61,984 nucleotides of DNA. Origin: Prorocentrum cordatum (taxonomy: Eukaryota > Sar > Dinophyceae > Prorocentrales > Prorocentraceae). The stretch's first letter is position 1. Each line of letters opens with the position of its first letter. The stretch covers positions 1 to 61,984 of the forward strand of contig CAUYUJ010014624.1 in NCBI GenBank assembly GCA_963575745.1, in the 5' to 3' direction. Below are positions 1 through 9,964 of this stretch, in pieces. The position numbers and the translations under genes are program-made. A model generated the notes under the pieces. It was given only the letters and a program-made list of their open reading frames with translations, was not told the origin of the DNA and did not search any database.

Positions 1-56
1 CTCCTCCTCCTCCTCCTCCTCCTCCTCCTCCTCCTCCTCCTCCTCCTCCTCCTCCT
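1..56. repeat. (CTC)n microsatellite at window edge
   Basis: Perfect CTC trinucleotide run continuing off the left edge of the window. Confidence 0.95.
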
Positions 57-1137
57 AATTACCCATCAACACCCCCCCTTCTCTTCCCTTCCTCTCGACG
101 GCTGCCGGAGCTTAAGCCCCCCCTCCCCGACGAAGCGGGCGCGGCCGTTCTCTGCGTGAGGCATTTTTCCATGACCCCCGTGGGCATCGATCTTCGGGGG
201 GCCTCGGCAGGAGGTGGACGTGGATGTGTTCGTGCCTGGGGGTGGCAAATCTGTCGGCATCACCTACACATGTGCTTCTTCACTGTGTGCCGCGGCCTTG
301 CAGGTGCGATTGGCACGTTCAAAAATCTCACAGCGCAGCCTCTGTGTCGGGCGTTTTCTTGCCATGCCGCTTGGGGAACGAGCCGCCACGACATGGTGAA
401 ACTACATGTTTCTATTGGACTTGCCTGCTCCGGTTATATACACACATAGTACCACTGACACACTAGTACGCCTGTCCAATCATATATACCGCCCGCCAGG
501 GTCCACGCACGTCGATCCCCATGCGGTGGTCATGGATGCGGAATCGCCTGTCCCGCACAGGGTACGGCCGCGCCCAATACGTCGGGGAGGGGGGGGAAGC
601 CCTTGGCAGCCGTCGAGGAGACAGGATGGGCAAGAGGAATAGGAGGAGGAGGGGGAGGAGGAGGAGGAGGAGGAGGAGGCGCCTGAATATGAGAGGAAGG
701 AGTGGGAGGGAGGGAGGGAGGGAGGGAGGGAGGAAGAGGAAGAGGAGGAAGACGACAACAACGAGGACAACTGGTTGACAGGGAGGACGAGGATCACGAT
801 GCGGACGGCGAGGCGAGCGAGGATGATTCTGATGATAAGGATGATGAGAAGGACTAGGAAGGGGGAGTGGTACGGGGCGAAACGAGGAGCGGGAGACATG
901 AGTGGGTGGATGAATGAGTAGGAAGAGATACAGGAGCATGAACGAGTGAGAAGGATGAGGAGGAGGTGGAAAAAGAGGAGGTATGGTGCAGATGGAGCAG
1001 AGGATGCTGAGGTGTACGGGGGGTGCGGGTTTGAAGAGGACGGATGGGCGGAGAGGGGAGACGGAAAATGTCGAAGAATGGTTCCTTCCGCCTTACCTTC
1101 CTTTCCCGTTCTCTCCCTCCTCCTCTTCCTCCACCTC
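57..1137. other. Low-complexity region without a supported gene
   Basis: About 1.1 kb. It holds GGA/GGAG-rich purine tracts around 640-760 and 930-980 and otherwise unremarkable sequence. The long minus-strand frames here encode serine/proline/leucine runs from the reverse complement of the GGA tracts, so I do not call a gene. Confidence 0.6.
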
Positions 1138-1180
1138 CTCCTCCTCCTCCTCCTCCTCCTCCTCCTCCTCCTCCTCCTCA
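1138..1180. repeat. (CTC)n microsatellite
   Basis: CTC repeats that also form the pyrimidine-rich stretch upstream of the exon acceptor at 1251-1252. Confidence 0.9.
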
Positions 1181-1252
1181 TCCTCCCCCTCTTCTCCGTT
1201 TCGGGTGTGCGGGTTGGACAGGGGCTTCCTCTCTTCTCCTCGCTCGTCGCAG

Positions 1253-1310
1253 GAGCGTGTGCTCTCTGCCTTCCTCGACCAGTGGCACGAGCGGGCCGCT
1301 GGCAGCTCCG
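1253..1310 (+). CDS. Exon A of a split gene candidate (1.25-2.66 kb), unknown function
   Basis: A long pyrimidine tract runs into an AG|G acceptor at 1251-1252. The frame that follows reads ERVLSAFLDQWHERAAGSS, a helix-like peptide with GC-ending codons and none of the homopolymer runs of its surroundings. A GT donor is at 1311-1312. A GC donor at 1285-1286 would instead keep frame with exon B (CAG TG|GC). I recognise no domain. Exon status is inferred from splice signals and codon texture only. Confidence 0.45.
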
Positions 1311-1378
1311 GTCTGTACCTGCAGCACCCTCCGTCACGCATCCCTCGCCCCCTTCCTCGCCTCTCCCTTGGTTGGCAC

Positions 1379-1495
1379 CGCTCGGACGTGTGCAATTGTT
1401 CTCGGCGAGAGCCATCGAGGACCGTTCTGGACCATCGAGCAAAAACACACGCGCGCGACACCGAGACATGCTTGGGAAAAATGGACGTCCGAGCG
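1379..1495. mobile_element. Foldback/MITE-like element J, copy 1
   Basis: Bounded by cgctcggacgt at the left and its reverse complement acgtccgagcg at the right, with an internal repeated accatcgagcaa-type motif. A second copy with the same ends and internal motif lies at about 29,969-30,175. It sits in the proposed intron between exons A and B. No convincing target-site duplication was found. Confidence 0.6.
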
Positions 1496-1550
1496 ACGGC
1501 GAGCTCCTCGTGGACCGTCCTCTTGCCCCCCCTTTCTGCCACCTGCCTAC

Positions 1551-1701
1551 CAGCCTCGAACATATCCCTATCCCTAAGATTGACATGCCAAAAAACGATG
1601 ACAATCTTAGGGATGCGCCCTCAACACATAAGGGAATCCCTAAGATTGGCATTGTGATGAGGCGATGCCCAACATAGGGATAGGGATATGTTCCAGGCTG
1701 G
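1551..1701. mobile_element. Foldback/MITE-like element I with long terminal inverted repeats
   Basis: The left arm (1558-1575) gaacatatccctatccct is perfectly complementary to the right arm (1676-1693). The match extends outward through ccagcct/aggctgg with one mismatch, giving arms of about 27 bp. Inside, the motif tccctaagattg occurs twice and its complement once, so smaller nested hairpins can form. Only one copy was seen in the window. Confidence 0.75.
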
Positions 1702-1735
1702 CAACTCCCTGCCATCCTGCGCCCCTGCCCCGCAG

Positions 1736-1815
1736 GAAGAGGGACGGCTGGGCGTGGGTCGGCCACCTGGAGGGCGAGCTGGAGAAGCACAAGGGCCGGG
1801 CCAAGGCGTGCCGCA
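1736..1815 (+). CDS. Exon B of the 1.25-2.66 kb gene candidate
   Basis: The acceptor is a C-rich tract ending gccccgcag at 1734-1735. After one leading base the frame reads KRDGWAWVGHLEGELEKHKG and then RAKACRR. This is charged, helical and non-repetitive, unlike the glycine/arginine frames beside it. A GA donor (CCGCAG|GACCGG) at 1816 is the likely end, but a later end is possible. The phase matches exon A only if exon A ends at the GC donor. Function unknown. Confidence 0.45.
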
Positions 1816-1894
1816 GGACCGGCGCCGGGGGAGGGCTTGGGAGCCGCCCCTTGGGGGGCTGGGGCAGGTCGCGTGGGCGAGGAGAAGAAAGGGG

Positions 1895-2065
1895 GAGGAG
1901 GGCGAGGAGGAGGAGGATGGGGGAGGAGGATGGGGGAGGAGGAGAAGGAGGAGGAGAAGGAGGATGAGAACGACGAGGGGGAGGAGAATGGAGGAGGAGG
2001 AGGATGAGGAGGAGGAGGAGGAGGACGCGAATGGAGGAGGAGGAGGAGGAGGTCGAGCAGGGGGC
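1895..2065. repeat. GGA-rich microsatellite
   Basis: Imperfect GGA/GGAGAA purine repeats inside the proposed intron between exons B and C. Confidence 0.85.
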
Positions 2066-2099
2066 GGAGATTGAGTAGGAGGCGGAGGAGAGGAGCTAG

Positions 2100-2188
2100 G
2101 ACCTGATAGCTGCTTGGGAGAAGGAGAGGCGCATCAGAGCTCCCAGCCTCTGGGAGGCTGGAGGCCCTCTGCGCACCTTGCCTCCACG
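2100..2188 (+). CDS. Exon C of the 1.25-2.66 kb gene candidate
   Basis: The acceptor is gagctag|G at 2098-2099. The open frame reads DLIAAWEKERRIRAPSLWEA and continues GGPLRTLPP(R), to a GT donor at 2189-2190 (CACG|GTAGGG). Length is 89 nt, ending in phase 2. The reverse strand is also open here, so the strand is an inference from the splice signals. No domain recognised. Confidence 0.45.
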
Positions 2189-2296
2189 GTAGGGGGGCTC
2201 CGACGGGTGCACGGACCCGCTCCCGCCTGGCAGGAGTTTGGGGCAACGGTAGGGGAGAATACAGTCAGGGCGTTGACCTAAGGAACTCTAAATAAG

Positions 2297-2443
2297 GAAC
2301 GATGCCCCTTTTTTCCACGATTTCCAATGGAAAACCGAAGGAAAACCTCAGGGAAAGTGTGAAACAACTGAGGAACACGGAGCCCCTCCCCGACGAGAAG
2401 GGTTCCTTTTCCAGCGCCCCGACTGTAGTCAGAGGAGGAAAAG
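2297..2443 (+). CDS. Exon D of the 1.25-2.66 kb gene candidate
   Basis: Open frame containing ENLRESVKQLRNTEPLPDEK followed by GSFSSAPTVVRGGK, ending AAAAG|GT exactly at the 5' end of a family F element. The acceptor may be 2295-2296 or 2339-2340 (ccgaag|GAAAAC). The ATG at 2302 could alternatively be a translation start. Codon usage is mixed. Function unknown. Confidence 0.45.
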
Positions 2444-2597
2444 GTGCTGATACCGCTACCCTTGCCTCGTGTGCCCCTTGTTGGGCTTCCTGGGACGCCT
2501 TTGTCCCCACAGCTGGATCTGCCTCGACATCCTGGTCAGAGCGCACCCCGGGAGAGGTCCGTACAGTGTTGGTCTTGGTACTTCCTGGTTTCCCCAG
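2444..2597 (+). mobile_element. Family F introner-like element, copy F1 (GT...AG, 154 bp)
   Basis: Starts GTGCTGATACCGCTACCC after AAAAG and ends tggtttccccAG. The core motifs shared with the other copies are present: tggatctgcctcgacatcc, tcctggtcagagcgcaccc, cgggagaggtcc. Length is identical to copies F4 and F6. It separates two in-phase coding-like segments (exons D and E), as an intron would. Confidence 0.7.
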
Positions 2598-2662
2598 ATA
2601 GGCTCAGATGTGGGGGATACACCGACTTCCAAGACCGTGTTTCTGTATTGCTTGGGGCATGA
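2598..2662 (+). CDS. Exon E, possible terminal exon of the 1.25-2.66 kb gene candidate
   Basis: Directly after the family F acceptor. Joining the single leftover base of exon D gives DRLRCGGYTDFQDRVSVLLG, then A and a TGA stop at 2660-2662. The join keeps frame without adjustment, which supports F1 acting as an intron. No known domain. Confidence 0.4.
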
Positions 2663-2774
2663 CGGGCGTCATGGTCCCCGCCGACCCCCCCCTTGACGCA
2701 AGGCTCCCCCCCCCCTGTGCGTGCGCATCGGGATCCGCACAGGTGTCCGCATAGGAATCCGCATAGAAGTCTGG

Positions 2775-2850
2775 TCCACAGTCGTCGTCGTCGTCGTCGC
2801 TCGTTGCTCGTCGCTCGTCGCTCGTCATCGTCGTCGTGCGCGCGGATGCG
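2775..2850. repeat. CGT-type microsatellite cluster
   Basis: CGTCGT and CTCGTCG repeats followed by gcgcgcggatgcggctg. The same arrangement in the same orientation recurs at about 4080-4250. Confidence 0.8.
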
Positions 2851-2974
2851 GCTGGAGCCTGTTTTTTTCCATTCTGGGCCGATGACGGCAATCATCTGAA
2901 GGGGGGGAAGCGGCCGATGACGTCACGTTTCGCGCCGGCGGCGTCTGGGAATGCCGAGGAATGACCGAGGACGG

Positions 2975-3290
2975 GTAGCAGCAGCATGTAGGACGTAGGT
3001 TGCGATCTGCACCACGACGCTTGAGTACACCACAGTGCCTGCGTGCACCACAGCGCCTGTGTACGCCACACCGCCTATGTACACCGCATCAGTCACGAGC
3101 GGCACAGCGCCAGTCTGCGCCACAGTGCCTGCGGGCACCACCGCGCTTGTGTACACCACAGCGCCTGCGTACACCACATCGGCCGTGTGCAACACAGCAA
3201 CTGTGCACACCACAATGCCTGCCTGCACTACAGCGCCTGTGTGCACCACGGCGCCTGTGTGCACCACAGAGCCGTGTGCAATAGAGTGCC
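2975..3290 (+). repeat. 18-bp minisatellite, left arm of a large inverted repeat
   Basis: Degenerate tandem units of the type cagcgcctgtgtacacca. The unit and the leader containing gcagatcgc are inverted relative to the array at 3,755-4,080. Confidence 0.75.
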
Positions 3291-3754
3291 ATTGCTGTGT
3301 ATATAATGTTACGAGGAGTCCTGATGACAAAATAGAGCGCCTGTGAATTCCACAGAAAACAATTGTTTTATATACTATTTGGAAAGGAATCCTTATTGAA
3401 AATAGAGCGCCGCTGGAATCTACGAGTCCTCCCGAGTCCGCCCGCATCATCCTAGCTTCTTCGACCTGCGTCCAGGAGGCTCCATTTAAATTGTTCGTCA
3501 GAGAACCAAGGGGACCGATTCAATAAACCATTCTGTGGTGCACGCTGAGATGTGCACGTGCGCTGTAGCCTCGACCCACACGACAGGCAGGAAGGGTGAG
3601 GGAGGAGAAGGAGGAGGAGGAGGAGGAGGAGGAGGAGGAGGAGGAGGAGGAAGGAGGGAAAATCGTCGCATTCTATTATCAACACGTCCGTGGCGTGGAT
3701 TTTAAGCTGTCCGCAGCAGATCCTCACTTACATGCTCCTTCTACCTGTCCTGTG
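3291..3754. other. Spacer between inverted minisatellite arms, no gene seen
   Basis: Contains two aaaatagagcgcc motifs (near 3330 and 3400) and a (GGA)n tract at about 3,600-3,655. No coding frame stands out. Confidence 0.6.
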
Positions 3755-4080
3755 CACGGTGCTGTGGTGTACACCATCGTTGCGTTGCACGCGGATGCTG
3801 TGGTGTAGACAAGCGCTGTGGTGTGCACACGCGCTGCGGTGCACGCAAGCATTGTGGTGTGCACAGGCGCTGTGTTGCACATGGTTGCTGCGGTGTACAC
3901 ATTATGTGGTGTACACCGACGTTGTGGTGCACGCAGGCACTGTGGTGTACACAGGCGCTGCGTTGCACACGGCTGTTGCGGTGTACACGCGCGCTGCGGT
4001 GTACACGCGCGCTGTGGTGTTCACGCGTATTGTGGTCTACACAGGCGCTGTGGGGCAGATCGCCGCGTACGTTGTGCTCG
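3755..4080 (-). repeat. 18-bp minisatellite, right arm of a large inverted repeat
   Basis: Units of the type gcgctgtggtgtacacag, the reverse complement of the unit at 2,975-3,290, ending with a matching cagatcgc segment. Confidence 0.75.
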
Positions 4081-4095
4081 CGTCGTCGTCGCCGT

Positions 4096-4180
<85 letters not shown>

Positions 4181-4240
4181 CTCGCTCGTCGTCGCTCGTC
4201 GCTCGTCCATCGTCGCTCATCGTTGTCGTGCGCGCGGGCG
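4081..4240. repeat. (CGT)n/(GCC)n microsatellite
   Basis: CGT and GCC trinucleotide runs followed by a degenerate CTCGTCG cluster. Confidence 0.9.
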
Positions 4241-4439
4241 CGGCTGTGTTGCCCGAGCCACACGGCGGGGGGGGTTGTTACGTCATACCCCCCTCCGCCT
4301 CCCCCTCATGACGATCGTCAACGCCGAACATAAGGAAACGCGCTCCAATCGAGAGGGGCCCAGCAGCCCGCCCCGCCCCGGAACGCGCGTTTCGCGGTCG
4401 GGCGCCCATCGCCGGACTGTCGCCGATTCCAGGCGGGTG

Positions 4440-4705
4440 TCTGGCCCCCCTCCGAGCCGGTCCCCCCTCTGAAAAGGTTGGTTCCCCCTCGGGGAGGCCC
4501 CACTGCCCCTCCAAATCGCCAGGCGGCGGGGGTGGACACCAGGGCTTGGACCACGCTATCTCCACGGATGGCATGGCCCCACCCTCCGAGCCAGTTCCTC
4601 CTCTCAGCTTCCCCCTCGAGGAGGCTCCACTGCCCCTCCGACTCGCCCGGCGGCGGGGGTGGACACAATAGCTCGGACCACGACGTCTCCGCGGATGTCA
4701 TTGGC
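4440..4705. repeat. Direct tandem duplication, about 133-bp unit
   Basis: Two adjacent units share ccactgcccctcc, cggcgggggtggacac and ggaccac in the same order at a spacing of about 133 bp. No coding evidence. Confidence 0.7.
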
Positions 4706-4849
4706 CCCCTCGTCTCATCTCCGTGCGTCCCTCGGCCCCCTCTCCTCCACGCACGTGCCTCGGGCCATGAGCCGCTGGCCTTAAGTCGGGCATGTCCCTC
4801 TGCAGGAGGAAGGTTCAAAGGTAGTAGAACAAATTATACGGGGATGATT

Positions 4850-5160
4850 TTCCGACTGTTGTTGTCGTCGTTGTTGTTGATGATGTTGTTGTTGTTGAAT
4901 AATTATTGTTGACCCCCCCCCACCGGTGCATACTGTTTTTTCAGAATCAAAGTGTGCCCCTCGACGCTCGCACCCTGTTTTTTGACAGGGAAAGTCTTCC
5001 TGCTCAAACTGGGCCCCTGGCCCCCGGGTTACAACAACAACGGTTCCCGCCTGAGACTTCCCTGCAATTTAGGCAGGACCCCCGCTCCCGCCCAAGACTT
5101 CCTCGCATTGAATCGCTTCGCTCATTCCGCCGGCCCAGACGGTCTCATGTCTGCCGTTTG
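4850..5160. repeat. Degenerate repeat: TTG tract, truncated family E hairpin, cttcct units
   Basis: A TTG tract is followed by gaataattattgttg, a shortened form of the hairpin that opens family E copies. After it come spaced gagacttccctgcaattt-type motifs resembling the head of the tandem-unit repeat family at 20.9 kb. Confidence 0.5.
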
Positions 5161-5830
5161 CCCGAGGGCCTGGTGTCAATGCGGCGCTTTGGGGGTTCCT
5201 GGGGCCGCTTGGGGGACTCCTGGGGCGCTCGGGCCTCTTGGGGCCTCTTAGGGGCCTCTTGGGGCCTCGTAGGGGCTTCTTAGGGCCGAGGGCGCGAAAT
5301 TTTGTTTCGTGTTCCCTCTCTGGGGCCCCTTTGGGGGTGTTCTTGGGGCCCTCTTGGACCGTCTTGGAGGCTTCTTGGGCCGTCTTCGAGCCCTCTTGGG
5401 CCATCTTGGGGCCCTCTTGGGGGCCTCTTGGGCCCTCTTGGGGCGATCTTGGGGGCCTCTGGGGCCGTCTTGGGGCGTCGGGAACCGAAAAGGTGGAAGC
5501 TCCAAAATCTCTCAAAAACCTAAGGAAAAACAATGAATTTTGCCTCCGGGGGCCCTCTTGGGAGTGCTCTGGGAGGCCTCTTGGGGCGTCTGGGGGCTAT
5601 CTTGGGCGTCTTGGAGCGATCTTGTGGCATGTCGGACCCCTCGTGTACCATCTTGGGGGCCTCTTGGGGGCCTCTTGGCCTTTCTTGGGGCTCTCGGGGA
5701 CGTCTCGGAGCCCTGTTGGTGCGCTCATGGAGCGCTCCTGGAGCGCTCTGGGGGACTCCTCCCGGGACTCTCTCAGGACCTTGCCGGGGTACTTTTCGTC
5801 CAGGGACCCCCAGGGGCCGCCCCGCGCGCG
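5160..5830 (+). repeat. G-rich CTTGGGGCC repeat block (family G)
   Basis: Quasi-periodic ctcttggggcc / gtcttggggcc motifs on the plus strand, with short non-repeat islands such as gaattttgcctccg. Related blocks occur at 22.6, 33.0 and 59.6 kb, always with the G-rich strand on plus. Open frames here are Gly/Leu/Trp translations of the repeat. Confidence 0.8.
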
Positions 5831-6370
5831 CGCGAACTAGAGAATTCTTAACCAGTTACCGGAGATCTTAGCACGCCTCTGGCCCGTTGGGCCGGCGAAT
5901 TTTATTCAGGAATCGCGCTCTCGCTTGGGACTTCCTTATACTTTATTGAGGAATCGCTCTCCCGGAGCTCTGGAGTCGCGCTCTCGCTGAAGACTTACTT
6001 GCAACTTACTGAAATAGCCTTGCGTTGGAATTGTTTTGCAATTGGCCCAAGCGCCGCGCTCCCGACACCCAGGCACCCAGGAGTCGCGCCCGTTGTGGCC
6101 CCATGTGCATGCCCTTCGTGGCCCCGCTGTCGCCATTCGTGTCCCCCTCATTGTCCTACGTGGCCCAGTTGCTACCCTCAGTGGCCCCATAGTTGCCTTC
6201 TGTGGCCCCGCATTATCTGCACTTCGTGGCCCCCGCTCGTTCGCGACTCTTCGCGGCCCCATACGCATTCCCTTCGTGTCCCCGCTGTCGCCCTTCGTGG
6301 CCTACTTCGTGCCCTTCGTGGCCCTGCTGTCGTTCTCTCTCGCTCTTTCTTTCGCTCGTCGTCGACCGTC
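5831..6370. repeat. Degenerate GTGGCCCC minisatellite and flanks
   Basis: From about 6,090 to 6,340 the motif cttcgtggccccgctgtcgcc recurs in variants every 20-30 bp. No gene called. Confidence 0.55.
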
Positions 6371-6375
6371 GTCTT

Positions 6376-6378
6376 CGA

Positions 6379-6434
<56 letters not shown>
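6376..6434. repeat. (CGT)n microsatellite
   Basis: Near-perfect CGT run. Confidence 0.95.
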
Positions 6435-6435
<1 letters not shown>

Positions 6436-6678
6436 GTCGTCCCCCTGTCCGTCCCTCTTGGGGTCGGGTCGACGGTCCGCGGCCGCCCCGCCGATCAGCG
6501 CTGCCGCTGGCCAGGCCGACGGTCCGCGGCCGCCCCGCCGCTTGCCGGGGCCCGGCCTGAGGGAAGAAAGGTATACCCCCCAAAAGGGGTTCGATCGAAG
6601 ACGAAGAGGGCGGGTATCGAGGGTTTGGGAAATACGCGTTATTGGACACTCGAGCAGATAAGGGCGAACAGTCTTAAA

Positions 6679-6680
6679 TG

Positions 6681-6718
<38 letters not shown>

Positions 6719-6855
6719 GTTGTTGTGTTGTTGTGTTGTTGTTGTTGTTGTTGTTGTGTTGTTGTTGTTGTTTTTGTTGTTTGTTGTTGTTGTTTTTGTT
6801 GTTGTGGGTTGTTGTTGTTGTGTAGTTGTGTGTGTTTGTTGTTTGTTGTTGTTGA
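6679..6855. repeat. (TTG)n microsatellite
   Basis: TTG repeats with phase slips, immediately preceded by cagtcttaaatgattg. The same sequence recurs next to the TTG tract at about 58,240. Confidence 0.95.
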
Positions 6856-7752
6856 ACATTATTAATTCTAAAGAATAATTATTGTTGGGGCCCCTGGTGC
6901 ACGGCCCCCCTGCGCCGCCTAGGCCGCAGCTACATTTTCATCATTTTCGTGAGGAAGCCTCAGGTAATTCGATGTGATCAAGATCCGGTTGTTTTGTTCC
7001 CCCCGCTTTCCCTTGCAAAAACACTATAAAATGACATTTCTTGTTCTAATATAATCAAATTTCAAGAATCCCTTGCAAAAAAATAAGGTAAAGTGGACAT
7101 TCGCGCGCGCAAGACGAAATCCTTCCAAAAGCTTAGTGTTCGGAGCGATTTTAACATAAAAACATCAAAAAACCAATGGTTTTTCAACAAAAAAATGTCA
7201 AAATCTCATCCCGCGCGCTCTTGCGGATTCGTAGGAAACCAAACACTTTTTAAACATTTCTGTCAAACGGGCTTTTGCGAGCAACTTTTTCGAACTTCTG
7301 CGACAACGGTTGCGCACCTGCCAGGGCCATCATCCCTGTCAAATAATACCATGCGGGACACATTCGTTTTTTCTTCGCGCGCGCACGCCGAAATCTCCAA
7401 AAACCATTGGGTTCTTAAGAATTTTAGCACCGCGCATCATAAAATCACACGAATCGCACCGTAGGTCCTCGAAAAACACCTGCACGACTTTTCAAAATTT
7501 CTACCCGCGCGCGCTGTCCTAACAACTTCTGTGGGTGTGTACTCCACGCCAGTGTAGTAGCCACGGTCGTCCGCAGGCCACGAAGTGAAGTGTCCGAACG
7601 TCATAGGGCGGGAAGCTGGGTGTGGGTGGTGGCGAAGAGTCGTGTGGATATTTGGTAGAGCTTGCACTGCCCCCCCACAAAGTGGGGGTATTGGCTGGCG
7701 TCGCATGAAAACCCTGGCACTGGTGAGAACACTGAGCGTTCGGGTAAAGTGA
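6852..7752 (+). repeat. Family E dispersed repeat, copy 1 (variant)
   Basis: Opens with the hairpin aacatta...attctaaagaat...tgtt, then a GC block (gccgcctaggccgcagctac), a T/A-rich body with gcgcgcgcaagacgaaatcc, and a 3' segment ending ccctggcactggtgagaac next to a TTG tract. Relative to the other copies, about 160 bp at 7,388-7,555 is replaced by unrelated sequence. Short frames within it are conserved only because the copies are similar DNA. Confidence 0.8.
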
Positions 7753-7905
7753 TTGTTGTTGTTGTTGTTGTTGGTGTTGGTGTTGTTGTTGTTGTTGTTG
7801 TTGTTGTTGTCGTGTTGTTGATGATGCTGATGATGCTGATGATGATGCTGATGATGATGTTGTTGTTGTTGTTGTTGCTGTTGTTGTCGTTGTTGTTGTT
7901 GTTGG
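7753..7905. repeat. (TTG)n / TGATGC microsatellite
   Basis: TTG runs interrupted by tgatgatgctgatgatg blocks. Confidence 0.95.
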
Positions 7906-8469
7906 TGGTGGTGAGCATTTTTTTATTCTGGGTTCCGGCTTTAGGCGCATGGGGGGGAGGGGGGGGGGTCCGGCTCTCGGCCCGTAGTCAATGCCTCCGA
8001 TTGAATCATGTGGGGAATCCTGTGGGAGATGCCGATGAGGGAATCCTAGGGGAGACCCCCCATGGGGGAATCGCGCAGCGGCTGCGCGGGGCTGCGCCAA
8101 GGCTATGCCTGATTTGGCAAGCCTGTGCCAGAATTGCTAGGGATCACCTATTCATGATTCCACGAGGCCGTCGCTGGCATAACAGCGGAGGGCCCAGCCG
8201 GAGGCATGCTTTCTGGCGATCGGGTCTGGCGCCCCTGAGCCCTTTCGTTGTGGTTCCAGAAGAGTAGCACGATAAAATGCGCACAGTTGCACACATCAGC
8301 GATTCGAGTTTCTACCGGGGGAGGGGGGGGGGGGCGCCGGCCCCTGTAGTTCGTCCGATCGATTGAAGCAGGTGCCAAAATCAGCCCGGAACTTCTCTAC
8401 GGGGGGGGGGGAGGGGGGGGGAGGGGCGTTCCGCCGAAAGCAAAAACAAATAATAAACGAATGCTCACT
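7906..8469. other. GC-rich spacer with G runs, nothing recognised
   Basis: Contains several G homopolymer runs (around 7,951, 8,325 and 8,401) and no coding frame or repeat family that I can identify. Confidence 0.5.
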
Positions 8470-9234
8470 TGTTGAACATTATTTATTCTAAAGAATAATT
8501 ATTGTTGGGCCCCCTGGTGCGCGCCCCCCCTGCGCCGCCTAGGCCGCAGCTACATTTTCATCACTTTCGTGAGGAAGCCTCAGAAAAGAGGGTGTGTACA
8601 GGATCCGGTTGTTTTGTTGTAATCCGCTTTCCCTTGCAAAAAACAATATAAAATGACATTTCTTGTTCTAATATAATCAAAATTCAAGAATCCCTTGCAA
8701 AAAATAAGGTAAAGTGGACATTCGCGCGCGCAAGACGAAATCCTTCCAAAACCTTAGTGTTCGCAGCGATTTTAACATAAAAACATCAAAAAAACAATGG
8801 TTTTTCAACAAAAAAATGTCAAAATCTCATCCCGCGCGCTCTTGCGGATTCGTAGGAAACCCAACACTTTTTAAACATTTCTGTCAAACGGGCTTTTGCG
8901 AGCAACTTTTTCGAACTTCTGCAACAACGGTTGCGCACCTGCCAGGGCCATCATCCCTGTCAAATAATACCATGCGGGACACATTCGTTTTTTCTTCGCG
9001 CGCGCACGCCGTCGTCGTCGGCCGCGGGGCCCTGAATAGTAGCCACGGTCGTCCGCATGCCACGAAGTGAAGTGTCCGAACGTCATAGGGCGGGAAGCTG
9101 GGTGTGGGTGGTGGCGAAGAGTCGTTTGGAAATTTGGTAGAGCTTGAACCGGCCCCCCCACAAAGTGGGGGTATTGCCCGCCTCCTATGAAAACCCTGGC
9201 ACTGGTGAGAACGGAGTGTCCCCACGTGCTAAGT
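8470..9234 (+). repeat. Family E dispersed repeat, copy 2
   Basis: About 765 bp, same order as copy 1 but with the short ccgtcgtcgtcggccgcggg junction in place of the variant segment. Flanked on the right by (TTG)n. Confidence 0.85.
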
Positions 9235-9235
9235 A

Positions 9236-9288
<53 letters not shown>

Positions 9289-9293
9289 GTTGG

Positions 9294-9329
<36 letters not shown>

Positions 9330-9375
9330 GGTGGTTTTGTTTTTGTTGTTGTTGTTGTTGATGATGATGATCTTT
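9236..9375. repeat. (TTG)n microsatellite
   Basis: Long TTG tract following family E copy 2, ending in tgatgatgatgat. Confidence 0.95.
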
Positions 9376-9595
9376 GAGCATTTTTCGAAATTCAGTTTGT
9401 TTCGTCCAAGACCCGCCTGTAGAAGGACCCGCCCGACCTAACGCCAGCCCCCCTCTTGGACGCCCCCCTCCCTGGACGCCACCGGCGGGAGCTCCACTGA
9501 CCCCTCCAACCGCCCGACGGGCGAGCGGCGCGGGCAGCGCAGCGCGAGTACGGGCGCGCAAGGACCGCCATGGAGCAAACGGGTTCTGAGAGCTC

Positions 9596-9798
9596 CTCCT
9601 CCTCTTCCTCCTCCTCCTCCCACAGTCCTCCTCCTCTCACCGTCCTCTCCTCCCGCCGTCCTCCTCCTCCTCCTCCTCCTCCTCCTCCTCCTCCTCGTCC
9701 TCGTCCTCCTCCTCCTCCTCCTCCTCCTCCTCCTCCTCCTCCTCCTCCTCCTCCTCCTCCTCCTCCTCCTCCTCCTCCTCCTCCTCCTCCTCCTCCCC
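9596..9798. repeat. (TCC)n microsatellite
   Basis: About 200 bp of TCC/CTC. It is the source of long Ser, Pro, Glu and Arg runs in the translated frames. Confidence 0.95.
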
Positions 9799-9964
9799 CT
9801 GAGGGAGCCACGGCCCCAAGAGCTCTCCGCCGTTCTCGGGGCTCGCTCGGTGCCCTCCACGGGCCCCCGGGGGGCGCCCTGAGAGAGCGGCCCGGGCGGA
9901 GAAGCGCTGGTCTCGGTGGACGGCCTCTGGGGTCCAGGGCCCGTCTCTCTGTGGCGGGCGTTTC
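9799..9964. other. GC-rich unique segment, coding status unresolved
   Basis: All strands show open frames of GC-rich composition (for example minus-strand DGPWTPEAVHRDQRFSARAA). No clear acceptor/donor pair decides between them. Confidence 0.3.

Noticed and set aside
480-2246. 588-codon minus-strand open frame
   Set aside because: Composed of Ser/Pro/Leu/Arg runs from reverse-complemented GGA and CTC microsatellites. Plus-strand splice signals and peptides fit better in the same interval.
7093-7464. Conserved 100-120 residue frame (MDIRARKTKSFQ...) repeated in family E
   Set aside because: Same frame appears only because the repeat copies are near-identical DNA. It is A/T-rich without coding bias, and a frame of the same kind in the 56.7-kb copy begins elsewhere.
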